This document shows positions 16,862 through 25,115 of a DNA stretch of 64,000 nt, piece after piece. This DNA is from Thermus thermophilus HB8. Its GTDB lineage: Bacteria > Deinococcota > Deinococci > Deinococcales > Thermaceae. Made by a program: the position numbers and the translations under genes. The stretch spans positions 186,001 through 250,000 of the forward strand of contig NC_006462.1 in assembly GCF_000091545.1 (NCBI RefSeq), read 5' to 3'. Each line of letters starts with the position of its first letter. Position 1 is the first letter of the stretch. The notes below the pieces were generated by a model. That model was not told the origin of the DNA, searched no databases, and worked only from the letters and a program-made list of their open reading frames with translations.

Positions 16862-17707
16862 TCATCCGCAAGGGTTGGGGAGCCCTCGAGGCGGGCCCAC
16901 CCGCTCCCGCCCGGCGTAGACGTTCATCCGCCCCGGGCGCAGGAAGCCCACCAGGGTGAGGCCGTAGGCCTGGGCCAGGGCCACGGCCAGGCTCGTGGGG
17001 GCGGAGACGGCGCAGAAGACGGGGATGCCCGCCGCCACCGCCTTCACCAAAAGCTCGTACCCGGCCCGGCCGCTCACCAGGAGGATGTGGTCGTGGAGGG
17101 GGAGCTTCCCCTGAAGGAAGGCCCAGCCGATGAGCTTGTCCAGGGCGTTGTGCCGGCCCACGTCCTCCCGCAAGGCGACGAGCCGCCCCTCCCGGTCAAA
17201 GAGGGCGGCGGCGTGGAGGCCCCCGGTGGCGCGGAAGAGGCGCTGGGCCTCCCCCAGGCGCTCGGGCAGGGCGAGGAGGAGGTCGGGGTCCACCGCCAGG
17301 GGCGGGGGAGGGGAGAGGCCGAGCCTTCCCGGGTCGGGGAGGGCCTCCCGGCCGCAGGCTCCGCAGGCGGCGGTGAGGGCGAGGTGGCGCCTGGGCGGGG
17401 GCGGGAGGGGGTGGCGCAGGAAGACCTGGATGACCCCTTCCCGCGCCTCGGGGGGGAGGCTTCCGTCTGCGCAGGGGGCGATGGCGAGGACCTCCTTGGG
17501 GTCTTGGAGGAGGCCCTCGGTGTAGAGGAGGCCCGCGGCGAGCTCCGCGTCCTGCCCCGGGGTGCGGAGGACCACCCCCAGGGAGGCCACCTCGTCCCGG
17601 TAGCGCAGCCGGATCTCCAGGGGGGCCTCCGCGGCCACCTCGTCCCGGACTTCCCGCCACCGGCCCCCCTCGAGGCGGGCCACCCGGACCCTGGCCTTCC
17701 CCTTCAT
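16862..17707 (-). CDS. fdhD: Formate dehydrogenase accessory sulfurtransferase FdhD
   Basis: 281 aa. It carries the C-x2-C sulfur-carrying motif 'TAACGACGRE' (C115, C118), 'FRATGGLHAAALF' (about 158), 'REDVGRHNALDKLIGWAF' (about 180) and 'LLVSGRAGYELLVKA' (about 211), all typical of FdhD. FdhD passes sulfur from a cysteine desulfurase to the molybdenum cofactor of formate dehydrogenase. The ATG overlaps the stop of the upstream molybdoenzyme gene by 4 nt, so the enzyme and its maturase are co-translated. Confidence 0.95.
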   Translation of the reverse strand: MKGKARVRVARLEGGRWREVRDEVAAEAPLEIRLRYRDEVASLGVVLRTPGQDAELAAGLLYTEGLLQDPKEVLAIAPCADGSLPPEAREGVIQVFLRHPLPPPPRRHLALTAACGACGREALPDPGRLGLSPPPPLAVDPDLLLALPERLGEAQRLFRATGGLHAAALFDREGRLVALREDVGRHNALDKLIGWAFLQGKLPLHDHILLVSGRAGYELLVKAVAAGIPVFCAVSAPTSLAVALAQAYGLTLVGFLRPGRMNVYAGRERVGPPRGLPNPCG

Positions 17708-19989
17708 GGCCGGAGCGGGGAAGGGGCCTCCGCCTCCCCCCGCCGCAGGTGGGCGAGGATCTCCTTGTAGGCCGGGATGTGGGCCAGGGGGGAGCGGGCC
17801 TTGGGGTCCACCAGGACGTTCCCCTCGGGCCAGTGGACCTCCAGGGTGCCCTCTTTGACCTCCGCCAGGTAGACCCGGCCGGCGTAGCGGCCGAAGGCGT
17901 TTTCCAGCACCACCGGGTCCCCAGGCTTCAGGCCCAGGCGGGCGGCGTCCTTGGGGTTCATGTAGACCGCGTCCCGGAAGGCCCCGGTGAGAGGGTCCTG
18001 GTCCTCATGGACGATGGAGTTGAACTGCTTCCCCCGGCGGGTGACCACGCGGAAGGCCCCCTCGGGGACCTCCTTTTGGGGCAGGGGCACGGGGCGGAAG
18101 TGGGCCTTCCCGTCGGGGGTGGGGAAGCGCCAGCCCTCGCAGAGGCGCCTCCCCCCGTACTGGAACTGGTCCCCCTTGGCCTTGAAGCGCTGGATCCCCT
18201 CGTAAAGGGGGATGACCCGGGCGATCTCCTCGCGAATCTCCGCGGTGGAGGCGAAGCGGAAGCGGTCCTTGAGCTCGGGGCGCAGGCGGTGGACGAGCTC
18301 CTGGAAGACCTCCCACTCGGGCCGGGCCTCCGGGGGCCTCGGGCCGGGGATCTCGGGGCTGAAGATCACGCGCCTTTCCGTGCTGGTCTCCGTGACCCCG
18401 CCCGGGACCTCGTAGCGGGTGGTGGCGGGGAGGAGGAGGACACACTCCCCGGGCTCCAGGAGCATCTGGCTGGAGAGGACGATGTCCTGGTGGACCCTGA
18501 GGGGAACGCGCCGCAAGGCCTCCTCCACGGCCTCGGGGTCGGGCATGACCTCGCGGAAGTCCCCTCCGATGGCCCAAAGGACCCCGAGCCTCCCCTCGAG
18601 GGCCCGGTCCAGGGCCTCCGGGGTGGTGAGGCCGGGGCGGTCCGGGACGGGAAAGCCCCAGAGCTCGGCGAGCCTCCGGGCGTTCTCCGGGTTCACGGGA
18701 AGCCCCCCCGGGAAGGCGGTGGCGTAGGCCCCCATCTCCGCCCCCCCTTGGACCCCGGAGTGGCCGCGGATGGGCATGAGGCCGCACCCCTCCCGCCCCA
18801 CGAAGCCCTTGAGGAGGGCGAGGTTGACGATGGCCCGCACGTTGTCCTCCCCGTGGGTGTGCTGGGTGATCCCCATGCCCCAGACGAAGACGGCCCGCTC
18901 GGCCCGGCCCACCATCTCGGCGAAGGCCCGCATCTCCTCGCGGGAGACGCCCGCCGCCTTCTCCAGCTCGGCGAAGGGGATGGCCTCGAGGAGGGCCTTG
19001 TACGCCTCAAAGCCCGCGGTGTGGGCCCGGATGAACCCGGGGTCTACCCAGCCCTCCTCCAGCATCCACTTGGCCGCCCCGTGGAGGAAGGCGATGTCCC
19101 CGCCGGGGAGGATTTGGAAGAAGCGGTCGGCGATCCTCGTGCCGAAGAGGGCGCTTTCCAGGTCCGAGGGGACGAAGTAGCGCTCCATCCCGGGCTCCCG
19201 GTAGGGGTTCACCACCGCCACCTTGGTCCCCGCCTTTTTGGCGTGGTAGAGGTACTTCATCATCACCGGTTGGTTGTTGGCCACGTTGGAGCCCAGGAAG
19301 ACCACGAGGTCGGTGCCGATGAGGTCGGTGTAGCTGCAGGTGGTGGCCGCCACCCCAAGGGCCTCCTTGAGGACCACGGTGGAGGGGGAGTGGCAGATGC
19401 GGGCGGCGTTGTCCACGTGGTTGCACCCCAGGGCCCGCACCGCCTTCTGCACCACGTAGTAGGTCTCGTTGGGCACGCCCCGGCTCGTGAGGTAGAAGAA
19501 GGCCCCCTCGGGGAGGTGGCGCCTGAGGTACTCCGTGGCAAGCCCCATGGCCTCGTCCCAGGAGACGCGCCGGAAGCCCCTTTCCCCCTTCCGCCGGAGC
19601 ATGGGGTAGGGGAGGCGGCCGAGGCGCCGGAGCTCCCGGCTCTTCCTCCCCTTCAAGGCCTCCACGTCCTCCAGCACCTTGGGGTCCAGAGGGGGCAGGG
19701 TGTTCAGGCGGAGGAGGCGCAGGCGCACGTTGCAGAGGTGGACCCCGTGGAGGGTCCAGTCCTCGAGGCCCGAGGTCCCGAGGGCGCAGCCGTCGCAGAC
19801 CCCGTCCTTAAGGATCCGCCAGGCGTAGGGAAGGTTGTCCCGGTTCTCCCAAAGGGCCCGAAAGACCTCGTAGAAGTTCTCCAGGTGGGTGAAGGGGATG
19901 CGGCTCGCCCAAAGCTCCGGGGCAAGGCCTCGCTTTGGGGGGCGCACGTACGCCTTGGGCGAGCTCCAAAACGGGTTCAACCAGGCCAT
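17704..19989 (-). CDS. Formate dehydrogenase-like molybdopterin oxidoreductase (FdhF/YdeP family)
   Basis: About 761 aa. Start ATG at 19989 is preceded by AAGGAGGTGGCC; longer readings have no ribosome site. Cys-rich N-terminus 'DGVCDGCALG' then 'HLCNVRLR' fits the Fe-S region of this family. Then the MopB core: 'SRGVPNETYYVVQKAVRALG', 'NAARICHSPST' with a candidate Mo-ligand Cys, 'GTDLVVFLGSNVANNQPVMMKYL' and 'VWGMGITQHTHGEDNVRAI'. The C-terminal beta-barrel dinucleotide-binding domain is 'FRVVTRRGKQFNSIVHEDQDPLTG...VYMNPKDAARLGLKPGDPV'. With FdhD directly downstream, formate or a related small molecule is a likely substrate; no partner electron-transfer subunit is adjacent. No Tat signal is seen, so it is probably cytoplasmic. 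Confidence 0.88.
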   Translation of the reverse strand: MAWLNPFWSSPKAYVRPPKRGLAPELWASRIPFTHLENFYEVFRALWENRDNLPYAWRILKDGVCDGCALGTSGLEDWTLHGVHLCNVRLRLLRLNTLPPLDPKVLEDVEALKGRKSRELRRLGRLPYPMLRRKGERGFRRVSWDEAMGLATEYLRRHLPEGAFFYLTSRGVPNETYYVVQKAVRALGCNHVDNAARICHSPSTVVLKEALGVAATTCSYTDLIGTDLVVFLGSNVANNQPVMMKYLYHAKKAGTKVAVVNPYREPGMERYFVPSDLESALFGTRIADRFFQILPGGDIAFLHGAAKWMLEEGWVDPGFIRAHTAGFEAYKALLEAIPFAELEKAAGVSREEMRAFAEMVGRAERAVFVWGMGITQHTHGEDNVRAIVNLALLKGFVGREGCGLMPIRGHSGVQGGAEMGAYATAFPGGLPVNPENARRLAELWGFPVPDRPGLTTPEALDRALEGRLGVLWAIGGDFREVMPDPEAVEEALRRVPLRVHQDIVLSSQMLLEPGECVLLLPATTRYEVPGGVTETSTERRVIFSPEIPGPRPPEARPEWEVFQELVHRLRPELKDRFRFASTAEIREEIARVIPLYEGIQRFKAKGDQFQYGGRRLCEGWRFPTPDGKAHFRPVPLPQKEVPEGAFRVVTRRGKQFNSIVHEDQDPLTGAFRDAVYMNPKDAARLGLKPGDPVVLENAFGRYAGRVYLAEVKEGTLEVHWPEGNVLVDPKARSPLAHIPAYKEILAHLRRGEAEAPSPLRP

Positions 19990-20339
19990 GGCCACCTCCT
20001 TGGGTTCCTCGAGGCCAGCGTAACGCCGGGGGCGAAGGCGGGCAAGGGCGGAGGCCACGCCGGGGGATAGTCGGCCGCTGACAGCTAAGGGCCAACCCTT
20101 TATCCTCTCAACACGGCGGCCCCACCTCGGATCCAGTTGACCCCTGAGGAGGGTCGCCTCCCGCTAGAGCTTTCCCTGGACCCAATGAAGTGCTGCCCCG
20201 AATTTGGACCACCCCAAGAGAGAGGCCAAGGGCGTCCTCGAGGAGGCGGCCCGATGAACGGGCAGGCCCCGTACCCCCGGTGATAAACTGGGAGGCAAGG
20301 CGGTCTAAGCTTAGGGCCGCAGTTTCAAGGAGGTGAACC
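19990..20339. other. Intergenic region between divergent operons
   Basis: Holds the leftward start signals of the molybdoenzyme operon and, at the right end, AAGGAGGTGAACC before the GTG at 20340. I see no conserved gene in between; a short frame ending at about 20258 ('LDHPKREAKGVLEEAAR') may be a degraded gene end. Possible -10 TGATAAAC near 20280 for the rightward genes. Confidence 0.4.
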
Positions 20340-21572
20340 GTGCGGTACCGCCTTATCTGCTGGATGTTGCTCGGATGGTTTATTGCCGGGTACGGCTACG
20401 CCCAGATCCGTGGCGGCGCCGAAACAGCCCGGTTTGAACCCGGCGACAGGATCCTCTATCAGGAAGACCTTTCGGGCACGCCGATTGGCAGCCAGGTGGA
20501 AGGCTGGGAGATCCTGCAAGGTAGCTACGAGGTGGCGGAGTTTCAGGACCGGCGCTGGTTCCGCCCGCTCGCGTACAACACGCACATCCTCCGTCGGATG
20601 GATTTTCCGCAGGACTTCTCCGTGGAGTTCACCACGTACCTTTTTGAACCGGGCGAAGCGGAACTGCGGGTGTTCCTGCACACGGAGGAAGATATAAAGC
20701 GCGGGGTGGGTCCCGACGGCTACGCGCAGGTCTACCTGAAAATCTTCCGCACCGGAAATCGGGACGGTTTCTGGTTTGCCACCTGGAATGCCACCAACCG
20801 GCGCTGGCAGGTGGTGGTAGAAGACCCCAGACGCCTTCCGCCCGATACGCCCCACAACGTGGCCCTGCAGGTGCGAGGCGGGCGGTTGAACCTCTTCATC
20901 GACGGCGAGCGCGTGGCCACGACGCCCTTCCGTCCGGATGCGCCGCTCCGCGCCATCAGCTTCCGCTTCCTGAGCCGCAAGGGCCACGAACTGCCCTATA
21001 AGGACCGTCCGGCGCTCCTGGACGGCATCCGCATCGCTGGCTACAGCCGTCCCGTCGGGCGCGCCACCGGCGGCGTCTTCCTCTACTGGATGTTCCCCGG
21101 AGGGCAGGAAAACCTGCCCCAGCTCCAGGCGGCGCAGAACCAGACCATTAGTTCTAGTACGGCTCTGGATGCCCTCGGCGGTGAGCCCCGCACCGTGGAA
21201 GGTACGCTCGTGCCTGTTGACCTTCCCGCCAACCCCTTTGCCCCGGGTGAGGTGCGGGTGCGCGCCGAAGGGCAGGCGTGGCAGGCGTTTGTCCGGCGCC
21301 TGAGGGCGGACTTGGAAGCCGTGCGTCAGGCAGGCGGCGGACTGATCATCGTCGGCGATGGAGGCGATGGGCGTACGGAGCGTGAGCGGAGGCTTTTAGC
21401 CAACCAGCGGGCCATCGCCTTTGCCGCCTGGCTGGCCCGGCAGGGCATCGGCAACCCGCAGAACCTGCTGAGCATCGTGGCGGATAACGGCGGGTATGAA
21501 AGTATCTTCTTCGTTGTGAATAACGGCGGGTATCGGGGCATTGTGTCGCTCCGGATGCAGCCGAGGCGGTGA
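20340..21572 (+). CDS. Exported protein with LamG-like domain and C-terminal OmpA-like region
   Basis: 410 aa. The GTG is preceded by AAGGAGGTGAA. Signal peptide 'MRYRLICWMLLGWFIAGYGYAQ' with cleavage near residue 22. Residues 40-240 look like a jelly-roll (concanavalin/LamG-type) domain: alternating strands 'DFSVEFTTYLFE', 'FWFATWNATNRRWQVVVED', 'VALQVRGGRLNLFIDGERVA'. Residues 300-400 ('VRRLRADLEAVRQAGGGLIIVGDGGDG...LLANQRAIAFAAWLARQGI') resemble an OmpA-like peptidoglycan-binding half, where a glycine-rich strand is followed by a helix listing 'ANQRAxA'. Base composition is visibly less GC-rich and codon choice more even than in flanking operons, so it was probably acquired. It is 37 bp upstream of another exported gene with the same composition. 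Confidence 0.65.
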   Translation: MRYRLICWMLLGWFIAGYGYAQIRGGAETARFEPGDRILYQEDLSGTPIGSQVEGWEILQGSYEVAEFQDRRWFRPLAYNTHILRRMDFPQDFSVEFTTYLFEPGEAELRVFLHTEEDIKRGVGPDGYAQVYLKIFRTGNRDGFWFATWNATNRRWQVVVEDPRRLPPDTPHNVALQVRGGRLNLFIDGERVATTPFRPDAPLRAISFRFLSRKGHELPYKDRPALLDGIRIAGYSRPVGRATGGVFLYWMFPGGQENLPQLQAAQNQTISSSTALDALGGEPRTVEGTLVPVDLPANPFAPGEVRVRAEGQAWQAFVRRLRADLEAVRQAGGGLIIVGDGGDGRTERERRLLANQRAIAFAAWLARQGIGNPQNLLSIVADNGGYESIFFVVNNGGYRGIVSLRMQPRR

Positions 21573-21609
21573 AGTGGGCGGCCACTCACGCTATCCGGGG
21601 AGGTGGCCC

Positions 21610-24417
21610 ATGAAGCGCACGGGGGTTGCGCTGGCGTTCCTGGTGGCGCTGCTCGGCCTCGGCAGCGCCGTTAAGGCACAGACAGCAGAGCTCCTCCAGC
21701 AGCTGGAAGCGGCCCGGACGCCCACCGAGGCCCTCCCTCTGCTGGAACGGCTTGGGCGGGCGCTGAGCGAGGGGGAACTGTTCGGCGAAGAGGTGCGCAT
21801 TGCCCGCCTGACCGTGCGCTTCTGGCAGGACCCGGCGGCACCTCCGGAGGTGGTGGAACGCCTGCAGCACATCTACGGCATGATCGCGCCAGCCCTGGCG
21901 GTCATGGATCCCCCGCTGGCCGAGACGCTGTTCGTGCGGGTGCCGCTGACGTGGGCGACGTCGGACGACGCAATACGCCGAAAGCAGGGGCTGGCGGTGC
22001 TCATCCTGAGCTGGGAGCTCTTCTTTGGCTACGAGCAGCAGGAAATTCTGCTGCAGGCCCTTCCCTCGGTCCTCGCCCAGGCCGCCACCTGGCCCGAGGA
22101 GGCTTTTGAAGCCATCCTGTCCTTCCTGGCCGATCGGGTAACGCTTTCCTCCGAAGCGCACCTGCCGGACAGCCTGCCAGAGGCCTTCGTGGAGCGCCTG
22201 CGCCGCCATCAGGGCAACTATGCCTGGCGACTCCCCGATATCCTGGCCCTGGATACCACGGAAACGGGCACGGACCGGCTCATCGCGTGGGCCCAGAGTC
22301 CGCCCCCTTTGCCGCCGTCGCTGGCTGCATACCGCCAACGTTGGCGCGAGGCCTTTCTGGCGAAGTTGGATGGTCGCCGATTGACCCTGGAGCAGAAGCG
22401 GCGGGTGGTGGCGCTGCTATCTGACCCTGGGCTCCGGGACGCCGTGTTCCGCCTGGTGCGCACCTGGCGGCACCGGGGTGAGCCGTTGCCTCCTCCGCCG
22501 CCGGAGAGCCTGCCACTGCTGGAGGAGTGGGCCGTCCGGGAACACTGCGAGGAAGCCGTGCGCCTGCTGGCGGCGGCCGGTCAAGAGGGGCTGACGCGGC
22601 TCTTCCGGGTGGCGATGGAGGACCTCCGGGACCGGGACGCCCCTATCCGAGAGCCTCGCCCCTGCGAGTGGGACCGCTGGAGCGCCCTCTTCGCGCACGC
22701 CGAAGCCATCGCAGACCGGATCGGGGCCGCCTACCGGGAAGGGCCAACGCCCCGGCTTCTGCGCCTGCTGGCCCGCGCGGGACGCTGGGAGGTCGTCCTC
22801 GAGGCCCTGTCCTCTCCCGAGGCCGCCCTGCGGCGGGAGGCGGCCTTTCTTCTGGCCCTGGCGGTGGCGCCGGAAGAGGATGCGCTGGCGCGAACAGGGG
22901 ATGCCGGGCAGGGGCAGGCGCTGGTGGCGTCGTGGCAAAAGCGGCCGGAGCTGCACCCGCGCGCGCGGGAAGCGCTACGCCAGGCGCTCCGCGACGAAGA
23001 CCCGAACGTGCAGCGGGAGGCCCTCCGGGCGCTCCTCTTTCTGGGCGACGAGACCGCCTGGCCGGTGCTTCTTGCGGCGCTTCGGGTGGAAAACGAGAAC
23101 CGGTTTCAGACCTTCCTCAGCGGGTTCCGACCGGCGCTTACGGACTCCCTGGCGCGTGCGCTGGCCGAGGTGGCCAGGGGGGATCCCAGCGAGGCGTTGC
23201 GCCGCCGCGCCGTCGTCCTGCTTGGCCGCGCGGAGCCCGGACCTTGGCAGGCCGCGGTGGAGCCCGTGCTGCAGCAGCTTCTCCGGGACCCCGACCAGGA
23301 GGTGCGCCGCGCCGCGGCGGAATACTTCGCGGCCGTCCCCGCCCGGGAGGTCGCCACCACGGCTGCCCTCCTCGAGGCCACGCGCGATGCCCACATGTAC
23401 GTCCGGCATGCTGCGGCCATAGCCCTGGGGCTGGCCCGTGGCTGGACGCCGGAGCTGGTGGACCGCCTGGAGGTGCGGCTACGCGAAGGTGATCCGGACG
23501 CAAATGTCGTGCGGGCGCTTGAAGACGCGTATCCGCATGCCCTCCGCCGGGCGCCCGGCGCCGTGGACCGCCTGCTGGCGATCGTCCTGGAGCGGAAAGG
23601 ACCGGCGCGCTGGCGGAAGGCCCTGGCCGAAGGGCCGCAGGCCGATGCGGCCGTGGCTTGGGAACTCCTGAAGCGGCTGGAGGCGAGGCCGCTCAAAGAC
23701 TGGGCCCCCGTGCCGCCGGGGTTCGGCCCCGGGCTCCTGCAGCGCATGGTGGAATTCTTCGTCCGCGCGGAGGAGGACCCGCCGCCGCTGGGGATCATCG
23801 GGCACCTTGTCCCCCGGGAAATGCTTGATCCCTTTTTGATTCGCCGGGCGCTGGAAGATCCGGAGGCGTCACTGGGGCACCGGCTGTGGCTCATCCAGCA
23901 GGCGCTGGAGATTCCGGAGGATCTTCGAGAGGGTGTCTGGCAGCTGCTCATGCAGGCGCTTCGCGAGGAAGAAGGCGGCGAAATGACGCTGGCGCTGCTC
24001 GGAAGGTGGGGATTTGACGGCGTGCGGCGGCTCGTTGAAGAGCTCTGGGGTGAGCCCGAGACGCTCCGGCACGTCGCGCGACACCTGCGGCAACAAGAAG
24101 AACTCGGAAAGCTCCAGATGGCCGCCGGAAATGTGGGCGGTCCGCGTCTGCCCGAGCCCACTGCCGAGGATCTGCCCTGGGTTGAGGCTACCCTGGCGCG
24201 CCTGGCGCCCGGCGCCCGCGACCCACGCCTGGAGCCGCTTGTGGATCTGCTGGGCCTCTGGAACCTGGGCAACGATTCTGCCTTAAGGAAGGCCGCGTTT
24301 CGGTACCGCATTCCGCAGCTCCTGCTCCGCCATCTGGCTGATCCCCACGAATGCCGCGCTGTGGCCGAGGTTGTGGGGAGTCTGTTCGGCCGGGGCGTCA
24401 CACCCCGCTGTCGTTGA
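21610..24417 (+). CDS. Exported HEAT-repeat protein
   Basis: 935 aa. ATG at 21610 follows GGGGAGGTGGCCC. Signal peptide 'MKRTGVALAFLVALLGLGSAVKAQ'. The rest is nearly all alpha-helical with recurring HEAT-like units, clearest between residues about 400 and 680: 'DPNVQREALRALLFLGD', 'DPSEALRRRAVVLLGRAE', 'DPDQEVRRAAAEYFAAV', 'DAHMYVRHAAAIALGLARG', 'DPDANVVRALEDAYPHA'. HEAT solenoids act as protein-binding scaffolds. Paired with the LamG/OmpA-like gene and sharing its lower GC content, the two probably moved in together and may form an envelope complex; this is inference. No enzyme motif is seen. Confidence 0.65.
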   Translation: MKRTGVALAFLVALLGLGSAVKAQTAELLQQLEAARTPTEALPLLERLGRALSEGELFGEEVRIARLTVRFWQDPAAPPEVVERLQHIYGMIAPALAVMDPPLAETLFVRVPLTWATSDDAIRRKQGLAVLILSWELFFGYEQQEILLQALPSVLAQAATWPEEAFEAILSFLADRVTLSSEAHLPDSLPEAFVERLRRHQGNYAWRLPDILALDTTETGTDRLIAWAQSPPPLPPSLAAYRQRWREAFLAKLDGRRLTLEQKRRVVALLSDPGLRDAVFRLVRTWRHRGEPLPPPPPESLPLLEEWAVREHCEEAVRLLAAAGQEGLTRLFRVAMEDLRDRDAPIREPRPCEWDRWSALFAHAEAIADRIGAAYREGPTPRLLRLLARAGRWEVVLEALSSPEAALRREAAFLLALAVAPEEDALARTGDAGQGQALVASWQKRPELHPRAREALRQALRDEDPNVQREALRALLFLGDETAWPVLLAALRVENENRFQTFLSGFRPALTDSLARALAEVARGDPSEALRRRAVVLLGRAEPGPWQAAVEPVLQQLLRDPDQEVRRAAAEYFAAVPAREVATTAALLEATRDAHMYVRHAAAIALGLARGWTPELVDRLEVRLREGDPDANVVRALEDAYPHALRRAPGAVDRLLAIVLERKGPARWRKALAEGPQADAAVAWELLKRLEARPLKDWAPVPPGFGPGLLQRMVEFFVRAEEDPPPLGIIGHLVPREMLDPFLIRRALEDPEASLGHRLWLIQQALEIPEDLREGVWQLLMQALREEEGGEMTLALLGRWGFDGVRRLVEELWGEPETLRHVARHLRQQEELGKLQMAAGNVGGPRLPEPTAEDLPWVEATLARLAPGARDPRLEPLVDLLGLWNLGNDSALRKAAFRYRIPQLLLRHLADPHECRAVAEVVGSLFGRGVTPRCR

Positions 24418-24724
24418 GGCGCCCAACGCCCAAGTCCCTTCGCGTGGCGGCTTAGAGGCCTCCCGGGGAACGCGGAGCTTAGAGGCCCTCTTTTCCCATC
24501 TCTTCGGCGAGGCGGCTCCTCCTCTGGCGCCTAACCTCGCGCCGCTTACCCCATGCGCCCACTCGCACGGGGGATAGGAAAGTGTTGCCGGTCCTCAAGG
24601 AGTCAGCGATAGGCCGCCAGCCCCTTGGGGGCGTGGGCACGGGCCAGCCCGTAGGCTGAAGGTGGCCTTTCTGGGGCGGGGGGAGTACACGCTCTTTTAC
24701 TTGCGTAGGCACTAGCAACTACAC
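24418..24724. other. Non-coding stretch
   Basis: No credible coding frame on either strand. It contains several short GC-rich direct motifs (GGCTTAGAGGCC and AGCTTAGAGGCC around 24450-24486) but I can assign no function. Confidence 0.3.
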
Positions 24725-24806
24725 TTATGCGCGAAATTGCGGGAAGAAGGCATGTTAATCACTTTCTCATATCCTAGTTTCCCTTTTTGAGGGCTTTCCT
24801 ACTTAA
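24725..24806 (+). promoter_or_regulatory. Probable orphan CRISPR leader
   Basis: An AT-richer stretch (for example TTAATCACTTTCTCATATCC and CTTTTTGAGGGCTTTCC) directly before a cut CRISPR repeat. Position and composition fit a leader; I cannot compare it with another copy in this window. Confidence 0.45.
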
Positions 24807-24838
24807 GTTGCAAGGGATTGAGCCCCGTAAGGGGATTG
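24807..24838 (+). CRISPR. Solitary CRISPR repeat cut at nt 32 by an IS110-type end
   Basis: The 32 bp start GTTGCAAGGGATTG and end CCCCGTAAGGGGATTG. They match the Thermus type III-associated 36-bp repeat as I know it, which normally ends ATTGCGAC. Here the last four bases are replaced by ATACTGTCTTGC, the end of an IS110-family element. No further repeat follows, so this is the first repeat of a lost array. Confidence 0.8.
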
Positions 24839-24962
24839 ATACTGTCTTGCTTGTCAAGCGACCCCTTGGTGCGGCTGGGTCGCGTAGTACTCCCTGAGCC
24901 GCCCCATCGTCCGCGCAGCAGCTTGTGCGCTACGGCCAAAAGCGCCTGCCTCGCCGCCCGGA
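24839..24962 (-). pseudogene. 3' remnant of an IS110-family transposase (copy 1)
   Basis: Read on the minus strand it encodes 'AVAHKLL' followed, after a one-base deletion, by a frame equivalent to 'GRLREYYATQ...QGVA' and a stop about 30 bp before the CRISPR junction. It is homologous to the better copy at 53211-53298/54557-54848. Only the extreme C-terminus survives; the rest is deleted. The IS end itself (ATACTGTCTTGC-TGTCAAGCGACCCC) is retained. Confidence 0.7.
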
Positions 24963-24993
24963 GGGAAAAGAACCCCCTTTGGGGGCCCCTATC

Positions 24994-25017
24994 TTCGCGA
25001 AAGCTACGTTTCGCGAA
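24994..25017. repeat. Perfect palindrome TTCGCGAAA-6 nt-TTTCGCGAA
   Basis: Two 9-base arms flank GCTACG. It lies in non-coding DNA between the IS110 remnant and the IS256-family element. It could be a hairpin of a lost element end or a terminator (three A's follow); no function is assigned. Confidence 0.5.
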
Positions 25018-25115
25018 AAAGAGACCCCACTGCCCCGCCCTGCAGTTTCTTGGAAATTCATCGGCACTAGAAAGGGCGGAGAAGCCTTTCGGGCACCTAC
25101 CCCTTCCCCAAGGAC

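Noticed and set aside
17749..20070. Long plus-strand frame of over 700 codons opposite the molybdoenzyme
   Set aside because: Shadow of a GC-rich real gene: Gly/Pro/Val/His-rich composition, no motif, no start signal.
20140..20270. Possible transposase remnant (AATTTGGACCACCCC resembles some IS ends)
   Set aside because: Too short, with no second end or recognisable protein.
24994..25017. Replication origin or iterons at the palindrome
   Set aside because: Only one copy, no DnaA-like boxes or rep gene nearby.
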